30,830 bases of DNA from IMG/VR virus record IMGVR_UViG_3300025671_000318, positions 1-30,830 of that record. One strand, given 5' to 3'. A program made the position numbers and the translations under genes. The DNA comes from a virus. Below, piece after piece: positions 7,273-16,845 of this stretch (its first letter is position 1; each line of letters opens with the position of its first letter). Under the pieces are notes generated by a model. It was not told the DNA's origin. It did not search any database and was given only the letters and a program-made list of their open reading frames with translations.

Positions 7273-7737
7273 ATGAAATTAGAAGCTTTTAGAAAAATTA
7301 TTCGAGAAGAAGTAAGAGGTGTAATTAAAGAAGAACTTTCTTTGATTATGCAAACTCCTATTACTGAAACAAAAGTAGTCCAGAAGCCAGTTGTAGAACA
7401 AAAACAAACAAAACCTTCATTATCTGAATTAACAGAGACAGTACAACCTTCTGTTCCACAACCTCCCTTATTTGATTCACAAAACCCCTTAGCACAAATG
7501 TTAAATGAAACAGCTGCTTCAGGAGAATGGAGAAATATAAATGGAGGTGGATATACTTCTCAAAATGCAGTTGGGTTCCAAGGTGGAATGCCTGGTGGTG
7601 CAACTAAAGTAGTTGAAAGCGTAGATCAGATGTTAGCTGGAAAACAAGGAGCTACAGATATAAACCAAGTATCAATTGATGCTGTACCAGACTTTTCAGG
7701 TTTAATGGGTAAAATGAAAGAATCAGGCAAAATATAA
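7273..7737 (+). CDS. Small virion-associated protein with capsid-targeting-like N-terminus
   Basis: A 154-residue protein with three parts. Residues 1-26 are an amphipathic helix (MKLEAFRKIIREEVRGVIKE). Residues 27-70 are a Pro/Gln/Thr/Val-rich, probably disordered linker. Residues 70-154 are a Gly/Asn/Gln-rich region with no recognisable fold. The N-terminal helix has the same form as the starts of the genes at 26261-30830, with [I/L]-x-E at residues 10-12 and again at 18-20 (IKE). In T4 such N-termini target internal proteins to the prohead and are cut after Glu. It is odd to find one between baseplate genes. The gene has its own putative promoter and overlaps the gp25 gene by one base (TAATG). 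Confidence 0.6.
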   Translation: MKLEAFRKIIREEVRGVIKEELSLIMQTPITETKVVQKPVVEQKQTKPSLSELTETVQPSVPQPPLFDSQNPLAQMLNETAASGEWRNINGGGYTSQNAVGFQGGMPGGATKVVESVDQMLAGKQGATDINQVSIDAVPDFSGLMGKMKESGKI

Positions 7738-8156
7738 TGGCATATATAGTACGTAATGTTGATATTCTAGATTTAAAACCTAGTACGGGTGTAGGTGTAT
7801 CTATACCCTTTAATGGTCCTACAGGATTAAATACAACTTATACTACACAAGATGCAATTAAATCAAACCTTTTAAATTTTATCTTAACAGGTAAAAGAGA
7901 AAGAATAATGAACCCTGGATTTGGATCAGGATTACGTGATGTAATTTTTGAACAACTAACCCCAGAAGTAATAGATACAATTGAAGATATTATCGTCAAT
8001 GGTGTAGATTTATATTTTCCACAAATAACAATAGGAACATTAAATGTAAATTTAGACCCTGAAACCCAAACCGTATCTATCTATTTAAGTTATTCCGTAG
8101 ATAATACGAATATTACAGATGAATTACAAATAAACCTAAACAATGGCGGAGTCTAA
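7737..8156 (+). CDS. gp25: Baseplate wedge protein, gp25/gpW-like
   Basis: A 139-residue protein of the gp25 (P2 gpW) family, which nucleates the contractile sheath on the baseplate. The diagnostic stretch is LTGKRERIMNPGFGSGLRD at about residues 50-70, matching the family core in which a Pro-x-F/Y-Gly-x-Gly-Leu turn leads into a helix. A helix (LTPEVIDTIEDIIVNGVDLY) follows, then a beta sheet ending ITDELQINLNNG. Length fits the family (about 100-140). The following gene is the gp6/gpJ homologue, and this pair is conserved in contractile injection machines. The gene overlaps it by 14 bases, and there is no Shine-Dalgarno sequence. Confidence 0.9.
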   Translation: MAYIVRNVDILDLKPSTGVGVSIPFNGPTGLNTTYTTQDAIKSNLLNFILTGKRERIMNPGFGSGLRDVIFEQLTPEVIDTIEDIIVNGVDLYFPQITIGTLNVNLDPETQTVSIYLSYSVDNTNITDELQINLNNGGV

Positions 8157-10020
8157 GCAAATACAATATTTAAATAAAGACTTTGATGGATTTAAACAGA
8201 AACTCTTAGAGTTCGCTGAAATTTATTATCCCCAAACCTATAATGATTTTTCTGAGACCTCCCCTGGGTTGATGTTAATTGAAATGGCATCTTATGTTGG
8301 TGACGTTTTATCATTTTACGTTGACAATCAAGTTCAAGAAAATTTTCTTCAATATGCTAAACAAAGAAGTAACTTACTTTCCTTAGCTTATAACCACGGT
8401 TACTCCCCTCAGGTAACTAATGCTTCAACAGCAGAAGTTGATGTGTTTCAAATTGTACCTTCCTCTATAGCTAGCGGTTTAGTACAACCCGATTTTAATT
8501 ATGCAATGATTATAGATGATGGGTTTCAAATACAATCATCTAATGATACATCTCAATTCTTTTATTCATCAAATAAAATAGATTTTACTATTTCGGGAAG
8601 TGCAGATCCAACTGATATATCTGTATATTCTTTAGATTCAAATAACCAACCTAATTTTTATCTTTTAAAGAAAAAGGTTAAAATGACAGCTGGTGCTTTA
8701 AAAACTGCTACTTTTTCATTTACCTCTCCTCAAAGATTTTCAACTGTACAAATTGAAGATAATAATATAATTGAAATAGTTAATGTAACCGATAGTGATG
8801 ATAATAGATGGTATGAGGTTCCATATCTAGCACAAGAAACTATATTTGATGAACAAACTAATATAGCTCAAAATGATCCTGAACTGTATCAATATAATGA
8901 AACTACTCCCTATCTTCTTAAAATAAAAAAAGTACCTAGGAGATTTGTAAGTAGATTTAAAGCTAATAACACCTTAGAATTACAATTTGGTCCTGGTATA
9001 TCTGATAGTCCTGATCAAGAAATTATTCCTAATCCTGACAATATAGGACTAGGTTTACCCTATGGTCAAGATAAACTTACTACAGCTTATGATCCTTCAA
9101 ATTTTTTATATACAAAAACTTATGGTTTATCCCCTTCTAATACAACTTTAACAGTACAGTATTTAATAGGTGGTGGGGCTGCCTCAAATGTAAGCTCAAA
9201 TTCACTTACAATTTTATCCTCAGGAAATGTTTCATTTTTTGGATCTAATCTTGATTCAACATTACAATCTACAGTTAGAGATTCATTAGCTTTTACTAAT
9301 AATACTCCTGCAATTGGAGGGGGAGATGGAGACACAAATGAAGATATAAGACAAAATACTATATCTCAATTTCCCACACAATTAAGAACTGTAACTAAAG
9401 ATGATTATATAGTTAGATCACTTTCATTACCTCCTAAATTTGGAACTGTATCTAAAGTATATATAACACAAGATCTTTCAATATCACCTAATAATAGAAC
9501 CCCAGAAAATTCTTACGATACAAATTTATTAGCTTTATATCTTTTATCTAAAAATAACGCTGGATATATGTCTATAGCAGATCCTGCTTTAAAAAACAAC
9601 CTAATTACTTTTTTAGGTGAATATAGAATGTTAACAGATGCTGTAGTAATTAAAGATGCTTTTATAATTAATATAGGAATTAATTTTGATATAATTTTAC
9701 TACCTAACTATAATAATAGAGTAGTTATTAATAATTGTATTAATGCTATTACTAATTATTTTGATATAGATAAATGGCAAATAAATCAACCTATATTATT
9801 AAACAATGTTCGTAATTTAATTGATAATGTAGATGGTGTTCAAACTATTAAAAAATTAGAAATAATAAATAAAGTAGGAACTAGTAATGACTATTCACAA
9901 TATGCTTATGATATAAGAGGAGCTACTATAAATGAAGTTATTTACCCTTCATTAGATCCTTCTATATTTGAATTAAAATTCCCTTCTACTGATATAAATG
10001 GTAGGGTAGTAACAAACTAA
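8143..10020 (+). CDS. gp6: Baseplate wedge protein, gp6/gpJ (baseplate J)-like
   Basis: A 625-residue protein of the gp6 type, the central dimeric component of the T4 wedge that forms the inner baseplate ring. The N-terminus is characteristic: YLNKDFDGFKQKLLEFAEIY, then YNDFSETSPGLMLIEMASYV, GDVLSFYVDNQVQENF and SLAYNHGYSP. This is the helical region conserved across T4-like gp6. The middle is a large beta-rich insertion (about 100-400). The C-terminal part (about 415-625) has RTVTKDDYIVRSLSLPPKFG, the baseplate J core motif, and a final alpha/beta domain. Length agrees with T4 gp6 (about 660). The order gp25-gp6 is as in other myophages. Confidence 0.9.
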   Translation: MAESKQIQYLNKDFDGFKQKLLEFAEIYYPQTYNDFSETSPGLMLIEMASYVGDVLSFYVDNQVQENFLQYAKQRSNLLSLAYNHGYSPQVTNASTAEVDVFQIVPSSIASGLVQPDFNYAMIIDDGFQIQSSNDTSQFFYSSNKIDFTISGSADPTDISVYSLDSNNQPNFYLLKKKVKMTAGALKTATFSFTSPQRFSTVQIEDNNIIEIVNVTDSDDNRWYEVPYLAQETIFDEQTNIAQNDPELYQYNETTPYLLKIKKVPRRFVSRFKANNTLELQFGPGISDSPDQEIIPNPDNIGLGLPYGQDKLTTAYDPSNFLYTKTYGLSPSNTTLTVQYLIGGGAASNVSSNSLTILSSGNVSFFGSNLDSTLQSTVRDSLAFTNNTPAIGGGDGDTNEDIRQNTISQFPTQLRTVTKDDYIVRSLSLPPKFGTVSKVYITQDLSISPNNRTPENSYDTNLLALYLLSKNNAGYMSIADPALKNNLITFLGEYRMLTDAVVIKDAFIINIGINFDIILLPNYNNRVVINNCINAITNYFDIDKWQINQPILLNNVRNLIDNVDGVQTIKKLEIINKVGTSNDYSQYAYDIRGATINEVIYPSLDPSIFELKFPSTDINGRVVTN

Positions 10021-10024
10021 GAAA

Positions 10025-11083
10025 ATGGCAGTATATAAAATATTTCCCGAAAAAGATGCTTATATATCATCTAAGTATCCTGCTCAAAATACAGGACGAG
10101 ATGAAATATTAGAGGTTTCAAATACAAACGCTATTAACCTCGATACATCAGCTCAAGGTGATGTTCCTGCCGTTAAACGTGCGCTAATTCAGTTTAAAAC
10201 AACGGATATAAGCGATATTATTACAAATAAAATAGGCGACGCGGCTTTCCAAAGTAACTTAAATTTATACTTGGCAAACGCTACTGTTGCCCCCTTAGAT
10301 TATACAATTGAAACATTCCCTATATCTCAATCTTGGAATATGGGTACAGGTAGATCAGCAGATTCCCCCAAAACCGATAATGGTTGTTCATGGGGTTGGA
10401 GATTAGAATCAGGTTCTGGTGCTTGGGATACAGATGGTGGTGATTATACTGCTTCTGTTTCAGGCACTCAAGATTTTACCTATGATAGTACTAAAGACAT
10501 CTCAATGGATGTTACCAACATAGTACAAGAATGGAATAGTGGATCACTTGATAATCACGGTTTTATAGTTAAACTAACCGGGAGTATCGAATTCTCTGCT
10601 TCATACGTTGATACTAGCTATTTTTCCGTGGATACCCACACTATATACCCACCTGAACTAGAATTTAAATGGGATGATAGCTCATACGCTACACCATTAA
10701 CTGCTGTAACTTCAAGCGATTTTGTATTAGCATTTACAAATTTAAAAAGCGAATTTGAAGACAGTGGAATATATAATTTTAGAGTAAAAGCAAGAGATAA
10801 ATACCCTGCTAGGGCTTTCCAAACCAGTTCAGTATATTTAAATGCTAAAGCACTACCTACATCTTCATATTGGGGTCTAAAGGACGCTAAAACAGATGAA
10901 ATGGTAGTTGATTTCGATACTTCATACACAAAAATAAGTGCTGATAGTGGTAGTAACTACTTTACAGTTTATATGGACGGATTAGAACCAGAAAGATATT
11001 ATCAATTAATGGTTAAAACAGTTATTGGAGATGAAACTCTAGTAATTGAAGATAAAGGAAACTATTTTAAAGTAGTTAGATAA
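10025..11083 (+). CDS. DNRLRE-like beta-sandwich tail protein, probable carbohydrate-binding
   Basis: A 352-residue protein. Residues 1-200 resemble the DNRLRE domain of bacterial surface and polysaccharide-degrading proteins: the start VYKIFPEKDAYISSKYPAQN, then KRALIQFKTTDISDII, a strand with LNLYLANATV, the Trp-rich stretch SWNMGTGRSADSPK, and the closing signature MDVTNIVQEWNSGSLDNHGF. The rest is further beta structure ending YFKVVR. In phages such domains decorate the baseplate or fibres and bind glycans. It sits between the gp6-type and gp7-type wedge genes, so the baseplate periphery is likely. Its first 250 bases look more GC-rich than the neighbours (for example around 10225-10250), which may reflect a more recent origin. 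Confidence 0.6.
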   Translation: MAVYKIFPEKDAYISSKYPAQNTGRDEILEVSNTNAINLDTSAQGDVPAVKRALIQFKTTDISDIITNKIGDAAFQSNLNLYLANATVAPLDYTIETFPISQSWNMGTGRSADSPKTDNGCSWGWRLESGSGAWDTDGGDYTASVSGTQDFTYDSTKDISMDVTNIVQEWNSGSLDNHGFIVKLTGSIEFSASYVDTSYFSVDTHTIYPPELEFKWDDSSYATPLTAVTSSDFVLAFTNLKSEFEDSGIYNFRVKARDKYPARAFQTSSVYLNAKALPTSSYWGLKDAKTDEMVVDFDTSYTKISADSGSNYFTVYMDGLEPERYYQLMVKTVIGDETLVIEDKGNYFKVVR

Positions 11084-11430
11084 TGGCTAAACAGCAAGTG
11101 AGATTAAATAAAACGGTATATGGTAAGATCTCTTATCCTAATGTAGTAGATACAGAGTTTAGAGAGTTAGTTACCCCCGAGGCTGTTACTGAAATAGAAG
11201 AACCTATGACCGTAGCTGAGTTTTTTGAAGAATATGATAGATTATTTTTTGAAATTCCAAGAAAAGGTAATTTTGGATCTCATGAAGAACTTGTTAAAAG
11301 AAGTTCCTCTTATATAGGAGTAACAGGCCAATCGGATGAAATGCAAGCTTTATTAGACGAAATAAATGATTTGAGAGTACAATTATTAACATCTCAACAA
11401 GAAATTGTTAACTTAAGCAGTAATACTTAA
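11083..11430 (+). CDS. Small baseplate-region protein with C-terminal coiled coil
   Basis: A 115-residue protein. The N-terminal 75 residues are mixed, with an acidic helix MTVAEFFEEYDRLFFEIPR in the middle. The C-terminal 28 residues (MQALLDEINDLRVQLLTSQQ) have Leu/Ile at heptad spacing and look like a short parallel coiled coil. It shares a TAATG junction with both flanking genes, so all three are probably translated together. It could trimerise or couple the wedge protein that follows to its neighbours, as small helical subunits of baseplates do. No specific family is recognised. Confidence 0.65.
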   Translation: MAKQQVRLNKTVYGKISYPNVVDTEFRELVTPEAVTEIEEPMTVAEFFEEYDRLFFEIPRKGNFGSHEELVKRSSSYIGVTGQSDEMQALLDEINDLRVQLLTSQQEIVNLSSNT

Positions 11431-14400
11431 TGGAAAAAATTAGTGTTGTAAATTCCTTAACTGATTACTCAAATCAGGATTACGTTAGTAAAGACCAATC
11501 TTTATTAAATGGGTATGATATTAATAGAGAATTTGGTGCCGAACAGGATGTTGTAGAACTCCATATATATAATGCTAATAATCAACTTTTAAGATCTCTT
11601 TATAATTTTAGTAATTATACCACTCAAAATACTATAGAAAATAGTTCTTTATTTGATACTATTTTTATCGATCCTGAAAGGGATTTAAAAGGATTAGGGT
11701 ATAATTTAGGAAAATATAATCCTTCATACTTTTTTTATAGACCTTTATTTTTAAGTAATCCCGATAGAAGATTCTTTATTAAAGAAATTTCATCAGATAG
11801 AACTGAGATTAGAGTAGTTACTAATGATTTATCTTATGATGAATTAGGTACATCTTATTTTAATTACTTAGTATCAAAACAAGGTAAAAGTTTCTACTCA
11901 GATTTTCTTTTAAACTTTGGTGATAATAGAACTTTAATTGGAGTTAATAGTTTATTAGATAATTCAAACCAGGCAGAACCTAGTTTATTTATTAAATTAT
12001 ATGAACCCCTTCCAACAGATTTAAGTTTAAAAGATACTTTTTGGTTTGTAGAAGAAATCTCAGACTCTATATCATTTAATGTTGATATTGAGTTTATTCC
12101 TGAAGTTGAAGAAGAACAATTTGAATACTTAAGAGGTCCAAATACAAATATTGAATTAAATACTCAAACAGGTTTTAATACTAAGTATTTTAATTATAAC
12201 GAATTAATAGATACTACACTTACATCTTCGTATCAACAGTTAAAATCTGTTTTAGAAGAAAAAAGTATAAATATTAGTGTAGATCATGATGAATATTCTA
12301 ATTTTGTTCATTTTTCTTCCGCTTACGAAAGATTAGAAAATTTTAAATACAAATTAACTTTAATTCAAAATTATCAAAATGATTTAGATAATTTAAAAGG
12401 AGCTGATGTTTTAACAGATAACTCTTTTATTTCTGCATCTAAAGCTTCACTTCAAGAAAATATAAATACTTTAATTGAACAGTTTGATAATTATGAATAT
12501 TTCTTATATTACGAATCAGGTTCTAAATCGTGGCCTAAATCAAACTCAACTGCTCCTTATATAAATTATCCCGTAAATTCAATTTCATCTTCAGTATGGT
12601 ATGGGTCTATAAATGAAGAAAGTGATTATTATGGAGGTCAAATACTATCAGCTTCATTTTATGATTCTGATAATAGAGATTATATTTGGAATACCCTTCC
12701 ATCTTATATTAAAGATGATCCACAAAATAATAATTTAGAATTACTTGTAGCAATGTTAGGTCAACATTTTGACTATATTTGGACTTACTCTAAAGCTATA
12801 GGTGATATAAAAGTCGCTGATAATAGACCAGATTATGGTATATCTAAAGATTTAGTAGCAGATGCTTTACGCTCTTTAGGTGTAAAACTATATACATCTA
12901 ATAAAACAGATGAAAATTTATTTTCTGCTTTAATAGGTCTAAGCCCTTCGGGTTCACTAGTTCCTGATACAGGCTCCCTAAGAGTAGAAAATTATATATC
13001 CGCCTCTAATGAACTTATTACTTATGATGATGTAAATAAAGAAGTTTATAAACGTATATATCATAATTTACCTTATTTACTTAAAACAAAAGGTACCTAT
13101 AGAGGATTAAGAGCTCTTTTAAATTGTTTTGGGATTGCTGATTCAATTTTAAGAATAAATGAATATGGGGGAAACCAGAAAAATATAAGAAAGGTAACAC
13201 AATTACATGAAGTAGATAGTTATGCATTTGCTACTCAAACATCAAGTGTAGTAGAAGTTCCATGGTTACCTACTTTATATCCTATAATTCCTGAATATTG
13301 GGAAGATGTTGAACAAGATTGGAATAATATTGAAGGTTGGTGGAACGGTATTTTAGCTGAAGATCAAGTACCTGATACTATAGAATTTAGATTTAAATCA
13401 AATGGTATACCTTCTTCAAGTAATTATTATACTCAATCCCTATTTCAAGTAAATAATTCACCTTCAACATCCCAATTTGGATTACAATTACTCTACCCCT
13501 CAGCTTCTAACGCTGCTAGAGGTGGTGGTAATTTTGAAGAATATGGTGAATTAAGACTAATAATGTCTGGTTCTCAAGGTTATACTTCAACAGAACCTAT
13601 ATATTTACCCTTTTTCTCTGGGAGTGGATGGTGGAATCTAAAATTAGATAGAACTCCAACCTCTTTAAACTTAAATAATACTGGTTCAAATGATGTAACT
13701 TATTCTGTAGAAGTTAAATCTGGAAATTATGATGGAATTAATACTTTTATTGACTTTCAAGGTTCTGCTAGTTTAGCCATTTCTGGATCATCATCTGCTT
13801 CATATAATGAAGCTTGGAACAATTATACATTTGATACAGAAAATAATCAATTATATGGGTTTCTAGGTGGTGCTAGCAGTAGCAATGTTATAGCTAAAGA
13901 TGGTGTTATATTTGATGGCTGTTTTCAAGAATTTAGATATTGGATTTCTACTAGTTTATCAAGCCAAACTTTTGACCAACACGTATTAAATCCAACATCT
14001 TATGTTGATAATGATATAACATCCTCATATTATAATTTAATTTATAGATTACCCTTAGGAAACTATAATAACATATCAGGATCTGATGGTGATAATAAAA
14101 TATATACTGTTCACCCAATGTCTACAGGTTCATTTGCACCTACGGCATCATTTTTAGGTACGGGTTCGTCTACAGTAAACTATGGAAATATTACTAATTT
14201 TACTACTAATAGTTTTGTAACAAATAGTAATGTTGATATAGTACAAGGACCAGATATAGGTGCTTTTACTCAAAATGAAATTAAAATTAGATCTCAACAA
14301 TATCCAATTGCTTCAGGGTCTACTTTATCACCATATATAAGTGTACAAGAACAAATTAGAAACCCTTATACTGCTGATCTTGATATAGCTGAAATAGCTT

Positions 14401-16805
14401 TTTCAACTCAAAACAGTATCGATAATGATATTATAAATCAAATAGGGTTTTTTGATATAGATGAATATATTGGGGATCCAACTCTTGCTTCATCAACATC
14501 ATACCCAAAATTAAATGAATTAAGAGATTTTTATTTTAAAAAGTATTATAAGAAAACTAATGTTAATGCCCTAATTAGATTACTAAATTATTTTGATAGT
14601 TCTTTATTTAGAATGATTAAAGATTTTGTACCTGCAAAAACATTACTTAATACTGGTTTAGTAATTAAACCCCATATTTTAGAAAGAAATAAAACTGAAA
14701 AATTTGAACCTGCATTTACATACATAGATTATTCGGGATCTATAGATATGGTTAATGTAGAAGGTTCAACCCCAATGGGTACCCCATTAAATACAAGTTA
14801 CACAGCTGAAGTAAAAATCCCTTCAAGTTCAGCCAATACAATCACTGCTTCTGGAGTGATTTATAACTTTACAGATAATAGAGAACCATTTACTGGAGAA
14901 TATAGTGGTAGTGAAATTACAGCTTATGAATTACCTAGTAGAAGTTTTGCTATAGAAAAAAGTTTCTTTAATCTAGAGCCAGATGCTTCAACTTCTGTTT
15001 CTTATTCATTTTCCCCTCTTAATCCTATATTAAATAATATTTCTGAAGCCCGAAAATCAGATCAATATATGGATGTTGATTACTCTTCAAATGTAATTAC
15101 GCCCGTTAATATTGGGTTTATTACAAGTAGATCATTTGGTCAAATCACAGAAGCTGATACTGCTTTCTTAGATGCTCCTATTCAAGATAGTAATTATACT
15201 TTATTACGTAATATTAATCCACGTTATTTAGGAAGTAAAACTATATCTAAATTATATAATGAATACACTTTAGGCGATACTTCTTATGGTTCAACCGCAG
15301 CAATAGATTTAAATTCACTTAAATTTGCTTATTTCTCTGAAGTAGTTGAAACTGGTTCTTTCTTCCCTGGAAGATCTAATGTGTATATTAAATACTTAAT
15401 TGATGGTAGATCAAATATTACTGAGTTAACTCGTAAAAATGAAACTATTTTTGAAGTACAAAATATATTCAACGCTAAAAAACAAGCTAACATTTCGTTA
15501 GATAATAATCAACAGTTTTCAGATCAAAAATATCTTGATGGGTTAAAACCAGTATATGCGGGTGGTTTTAGATATTTACCTTGTTTACAAAACCCAACAG
15601 GTAGTAGTACATTAGTATATAAATTTACTACAGGATCTATTACTAATATCACTAAAGAAGATTTAGAACAACTCCCAGATAGTTTAGGAGGAGAATATAT
15701 CCAATTAGGAGATTTTAATTTAGGAACTCTTCAAATCCAAAGTAGCAGTAATGCTGTTTCAGTAGGAGGCTTTCCAAGTGTTACTTTAACTCGTAATACT
15801 CCTATTAACCAATCTACTATTTGGTGGGATAACGATTTATTAGTTAATATCGAAGGTCAATTAATATTAGAACTTAATATACCTAAAAATTCATCTGCTG
15901 ATATAACTGATATAACTTGGAACCCCTTTAATGGAGTAGCCCCTATTGCTTCTTCCTCTCAAAATCTTGGAAGTTTTGCTTTACTACAAGCTACATATTA
16001 TATTAGCAACTCAGTAATTTTACCTAAGAATACAAATACTATAGAAGCTTTATTAAATGAAGCTAATTCTCCAATGGGAGGATATTTTGAATCAAATTTC
16101 TCTTCTCCCGAATTCAATAGTGCTTCTATTAATATAGGAAATAGCGCATTAAGATACTCAGAACCTGAATATACTTATTACTTCCCCTCAGATCCAGTAA
16201 TATCTTTAACTTCTAGTATTGTTGATGGTGGTGATGCTAATAATGGAAATGCCTTCTTTGTAAGAAACAATACAGGTTCTTTTAATATACTAACAGCTTC
16301 AGTTTCAATGTCATATTGGTTTGGTGATTTTATACAAACCTCGTCTGTATTTATAAGTGGATCAGATTCATTTGGTGTAGTAGATGAAGAATTTGCTATT
16401 AGAAAAGGGGATCTATTTAGATTTGTAGATGTTAAAGGAGGAAGTGCAGGTTCTGGTAGTGGTGAATTTCCTATAGAATTTGAAAGACAAGTAAAAAGAG
16501 TTAATATTATACCTAGAGATGAAGTAACTAATACAAGACGTTTATCTATTGAATTTGACAGGGATATACCAGCTCGTGCTTGTGAAGATTTTCCCTCTTC
16601 TACTACTCCCGAAGATGCAAGACAAATCAAACGCTTTATTATTTTAAGGAAAACAGAAGATGAAACAAATATTGTTTTAAATTTTCAAAAACAACCCGGC
16701 CAGACGTCAACAGGTATCGTTTTACCTGCTGATATACCAAAAACTCTTCAAGAAAGAGCAGGTAATATTATAAAAGAATTAAAATCACAGAATCTAATTT
16801 CATAA
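11430..16805 (+). CDS. Giant baseplate wedge-adhesin (gp7/gpI-like with LamG-like domain)
   Basis: A 1791-residue protein, the largest in the window. Residues about 470-570 hold SKDLVADALRSLGVKLYTS and RIYHNLPYLLKTKGTYRGLR followed by ALLNCFGI. This KGT-x(3)-LRALL-x-C-x-G pattern resembles the P2 gpI wedge core, whose T4 counterpart is gp7. Because gp25 and gp6 types precede it, the order is W-J-I as in P2. Residues about 650-840 look like a LamG/concanavalin-type sandwich (PDTIEFRFKSNG, GSGWWNLKLDRTP, DGCFQEFRYWIS). Near residue 1050 comes RLLNYFDSSLFRMIKDFVPA, a second helical element. The remainder is Ser/Asn/Thr-rich beta structure ending in a helical tail. It probably carries both a structural wedge role and a surface-binding arm. 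Confidence 0.65.
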   Translation: MEKISVVNSLTDYSNQDYVSKDQSLLNGYDINREFGAEQDVVELHIYNANNQLLRSLYNFSNYTTQNTIENSSLFDTIFIDPERDLKGLGYNLGKYNPSYFFYRPLFLSNPDRRFFIKEISSDRTEIRVVTNDLSYDELGTSYFNYLVSKQGKSFYSDFLLNFGDNRTLIGVNSLLDNSNQAEPSLFIKLYEPLPTDLSLKDTFWFVEEISDSISFNVDIEFIPEVEEEQFEYLRGPNTNIELNTQTGFNTKYFNYNELIDTTLTSSYQQLKSVLEEKSINISVDHDEYSNFVHFSSAYERLENFKYKLTLIQNYQNDLDNLKGADVLTDNSFISASKASLQENINTLIEQFDNYEYFLYYESGSKSWPKSNSTAPYINYPVNSISSSVWYGSINEESDYYGGQILSASFYDSDNRDYIWNTLPSYIKDDPQNNNLELLVAMLGQHFDYIWTYSKAIGDIKVADNRPDYGISKDLVADALRSLGVKLYTSNKTDENLFSALIGLSPSGSLVPDTGSLRVENYISASNELITYDDVNKEVYKRIYHNLPYLLKTKGTYRGLRALLNCFGIADSILRINEYGGNQKNIRKVTQLHEVDSYAFATQTSSVVEVPWLPTLYPIIPEYWEDVEQDWNNIEGWWNGILAEDQVPDTIEFRFKSNGIPSSSNYYTQSLFQVNNSPSTSQFGLQLLYPSASNAARGGGNFEEYGELRLIMSGSQGYTSTEPIYLPFFSGSGWWNLKLDRTPTSLNLNNTGSNDVTYSVEVKSGNYDGINTFIDFQGSASLAISGSSSASYNEAWNNYTFDTENNQLYGFLGGASSSNVIAKDGVIFDGCFQEFRYWISTSLSSQTFDQHVLNPTSYVDNDITSSYYNLIYRLPLGNYNNISGSDGDNKIYTVHPMSTGSFAPTASFLGTGSSTVNYGNITNFTTNSFVTNSNVDIVQGPDIGAFTQNEIKIRSQQYPIASGSTLSPYISVQEQIRNPYTADLDIAEIAFSTQNSIDNDIINQIGFFDIDEYIGDPTLASSTSYPKLNELRDFYFKKYYKKTNVNALIRLLNYFDSSLFRMIKDFVPAKTLLNTGLVIKPHILERNKTEKFEPAFTYIDYSGSIDMVNVEGSTPMGTPLNTSYTAEVKIPSSSANTITASGVIYNFTDNREPFTGEYSGSEITAYELPSRSFAIEKSFFNLEPDASTSVSYSFSPLNPILNNISEARKSDQYMDVDYSSNVITPVNIGFITSRSFGQITEADTAFLDAPIQDSNYTLLRNINPRYLGSKTISKLYNEYTLGDTSYGSTAAIDLNSLKFAYFSEVVETGSFFPGRSNVYIKYLIDGRSNITELTRKNETIFEVQNIFNAKKQANISLDNNQQFSDQKYLDGLKPVYAGGFRYLPCLQNPTGSSTLVYKFTTGSITNITKEDLEQLPDSLGGEYIQLGDFNLGTLQIQSSSNAVSVGGFPSVTLTRNTPINQSTIWWDNDLLVNIEGQLILELNIPKNSSADITDITWNPFNGVAPIASSSQNLGSFALLQATYYISNSVILPKNTNTIEALLNEANSPMGGYFESNFSSPEFNSASINIGNSALRYSEPEYTYYFPSDPVISLTSSIVDGGDANNGNAFFVRNNTGSFNILTASVSMSYWFGDFIQTSSVFISGSDSFGVVDEEFAIRKGDLFRFVDVKGGSAGSGSGEFPIEFERQVKRVNIIPRDEVTNTRRLSIEFDRDIPARACEDFPSSTTPEDARQIKRFIILRKTEDETNIVLNFQKQPGQTSTGIVLPADIPKTLQERAGNIIKELKSQNLIS

Positions 16806-16818
16806 AATTAAAAAATAT

Positions 16819-16826
16819 TATATTTA
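16819..16826 (+). promoter_or_regulatory. Putative late promoter -10/-7 element (site 3)
   Basis: The octamer TATATTTA lies in the 40-base gap after the giant wedge-adhesin gene, 19 bases before the ATG at 16846. Flanks are A/T only up to the motif and then C/A-rich (CAACAAGAATAAACC), as at site 1. It would start the block of adhesin genes 16846-23881. Confidence 0.5.
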
Positions 16827-16845
16827 TATACAACAAGAATAAACC

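Noticed and set aside
16178-16630. Minus-strand frame of 150 codons near the end of the giant wedge-adhesin gene
   Set aside because: The plus-strand frame is continuous and conserved-looking here, and no minus-strand gene is supported anywhere in the window.
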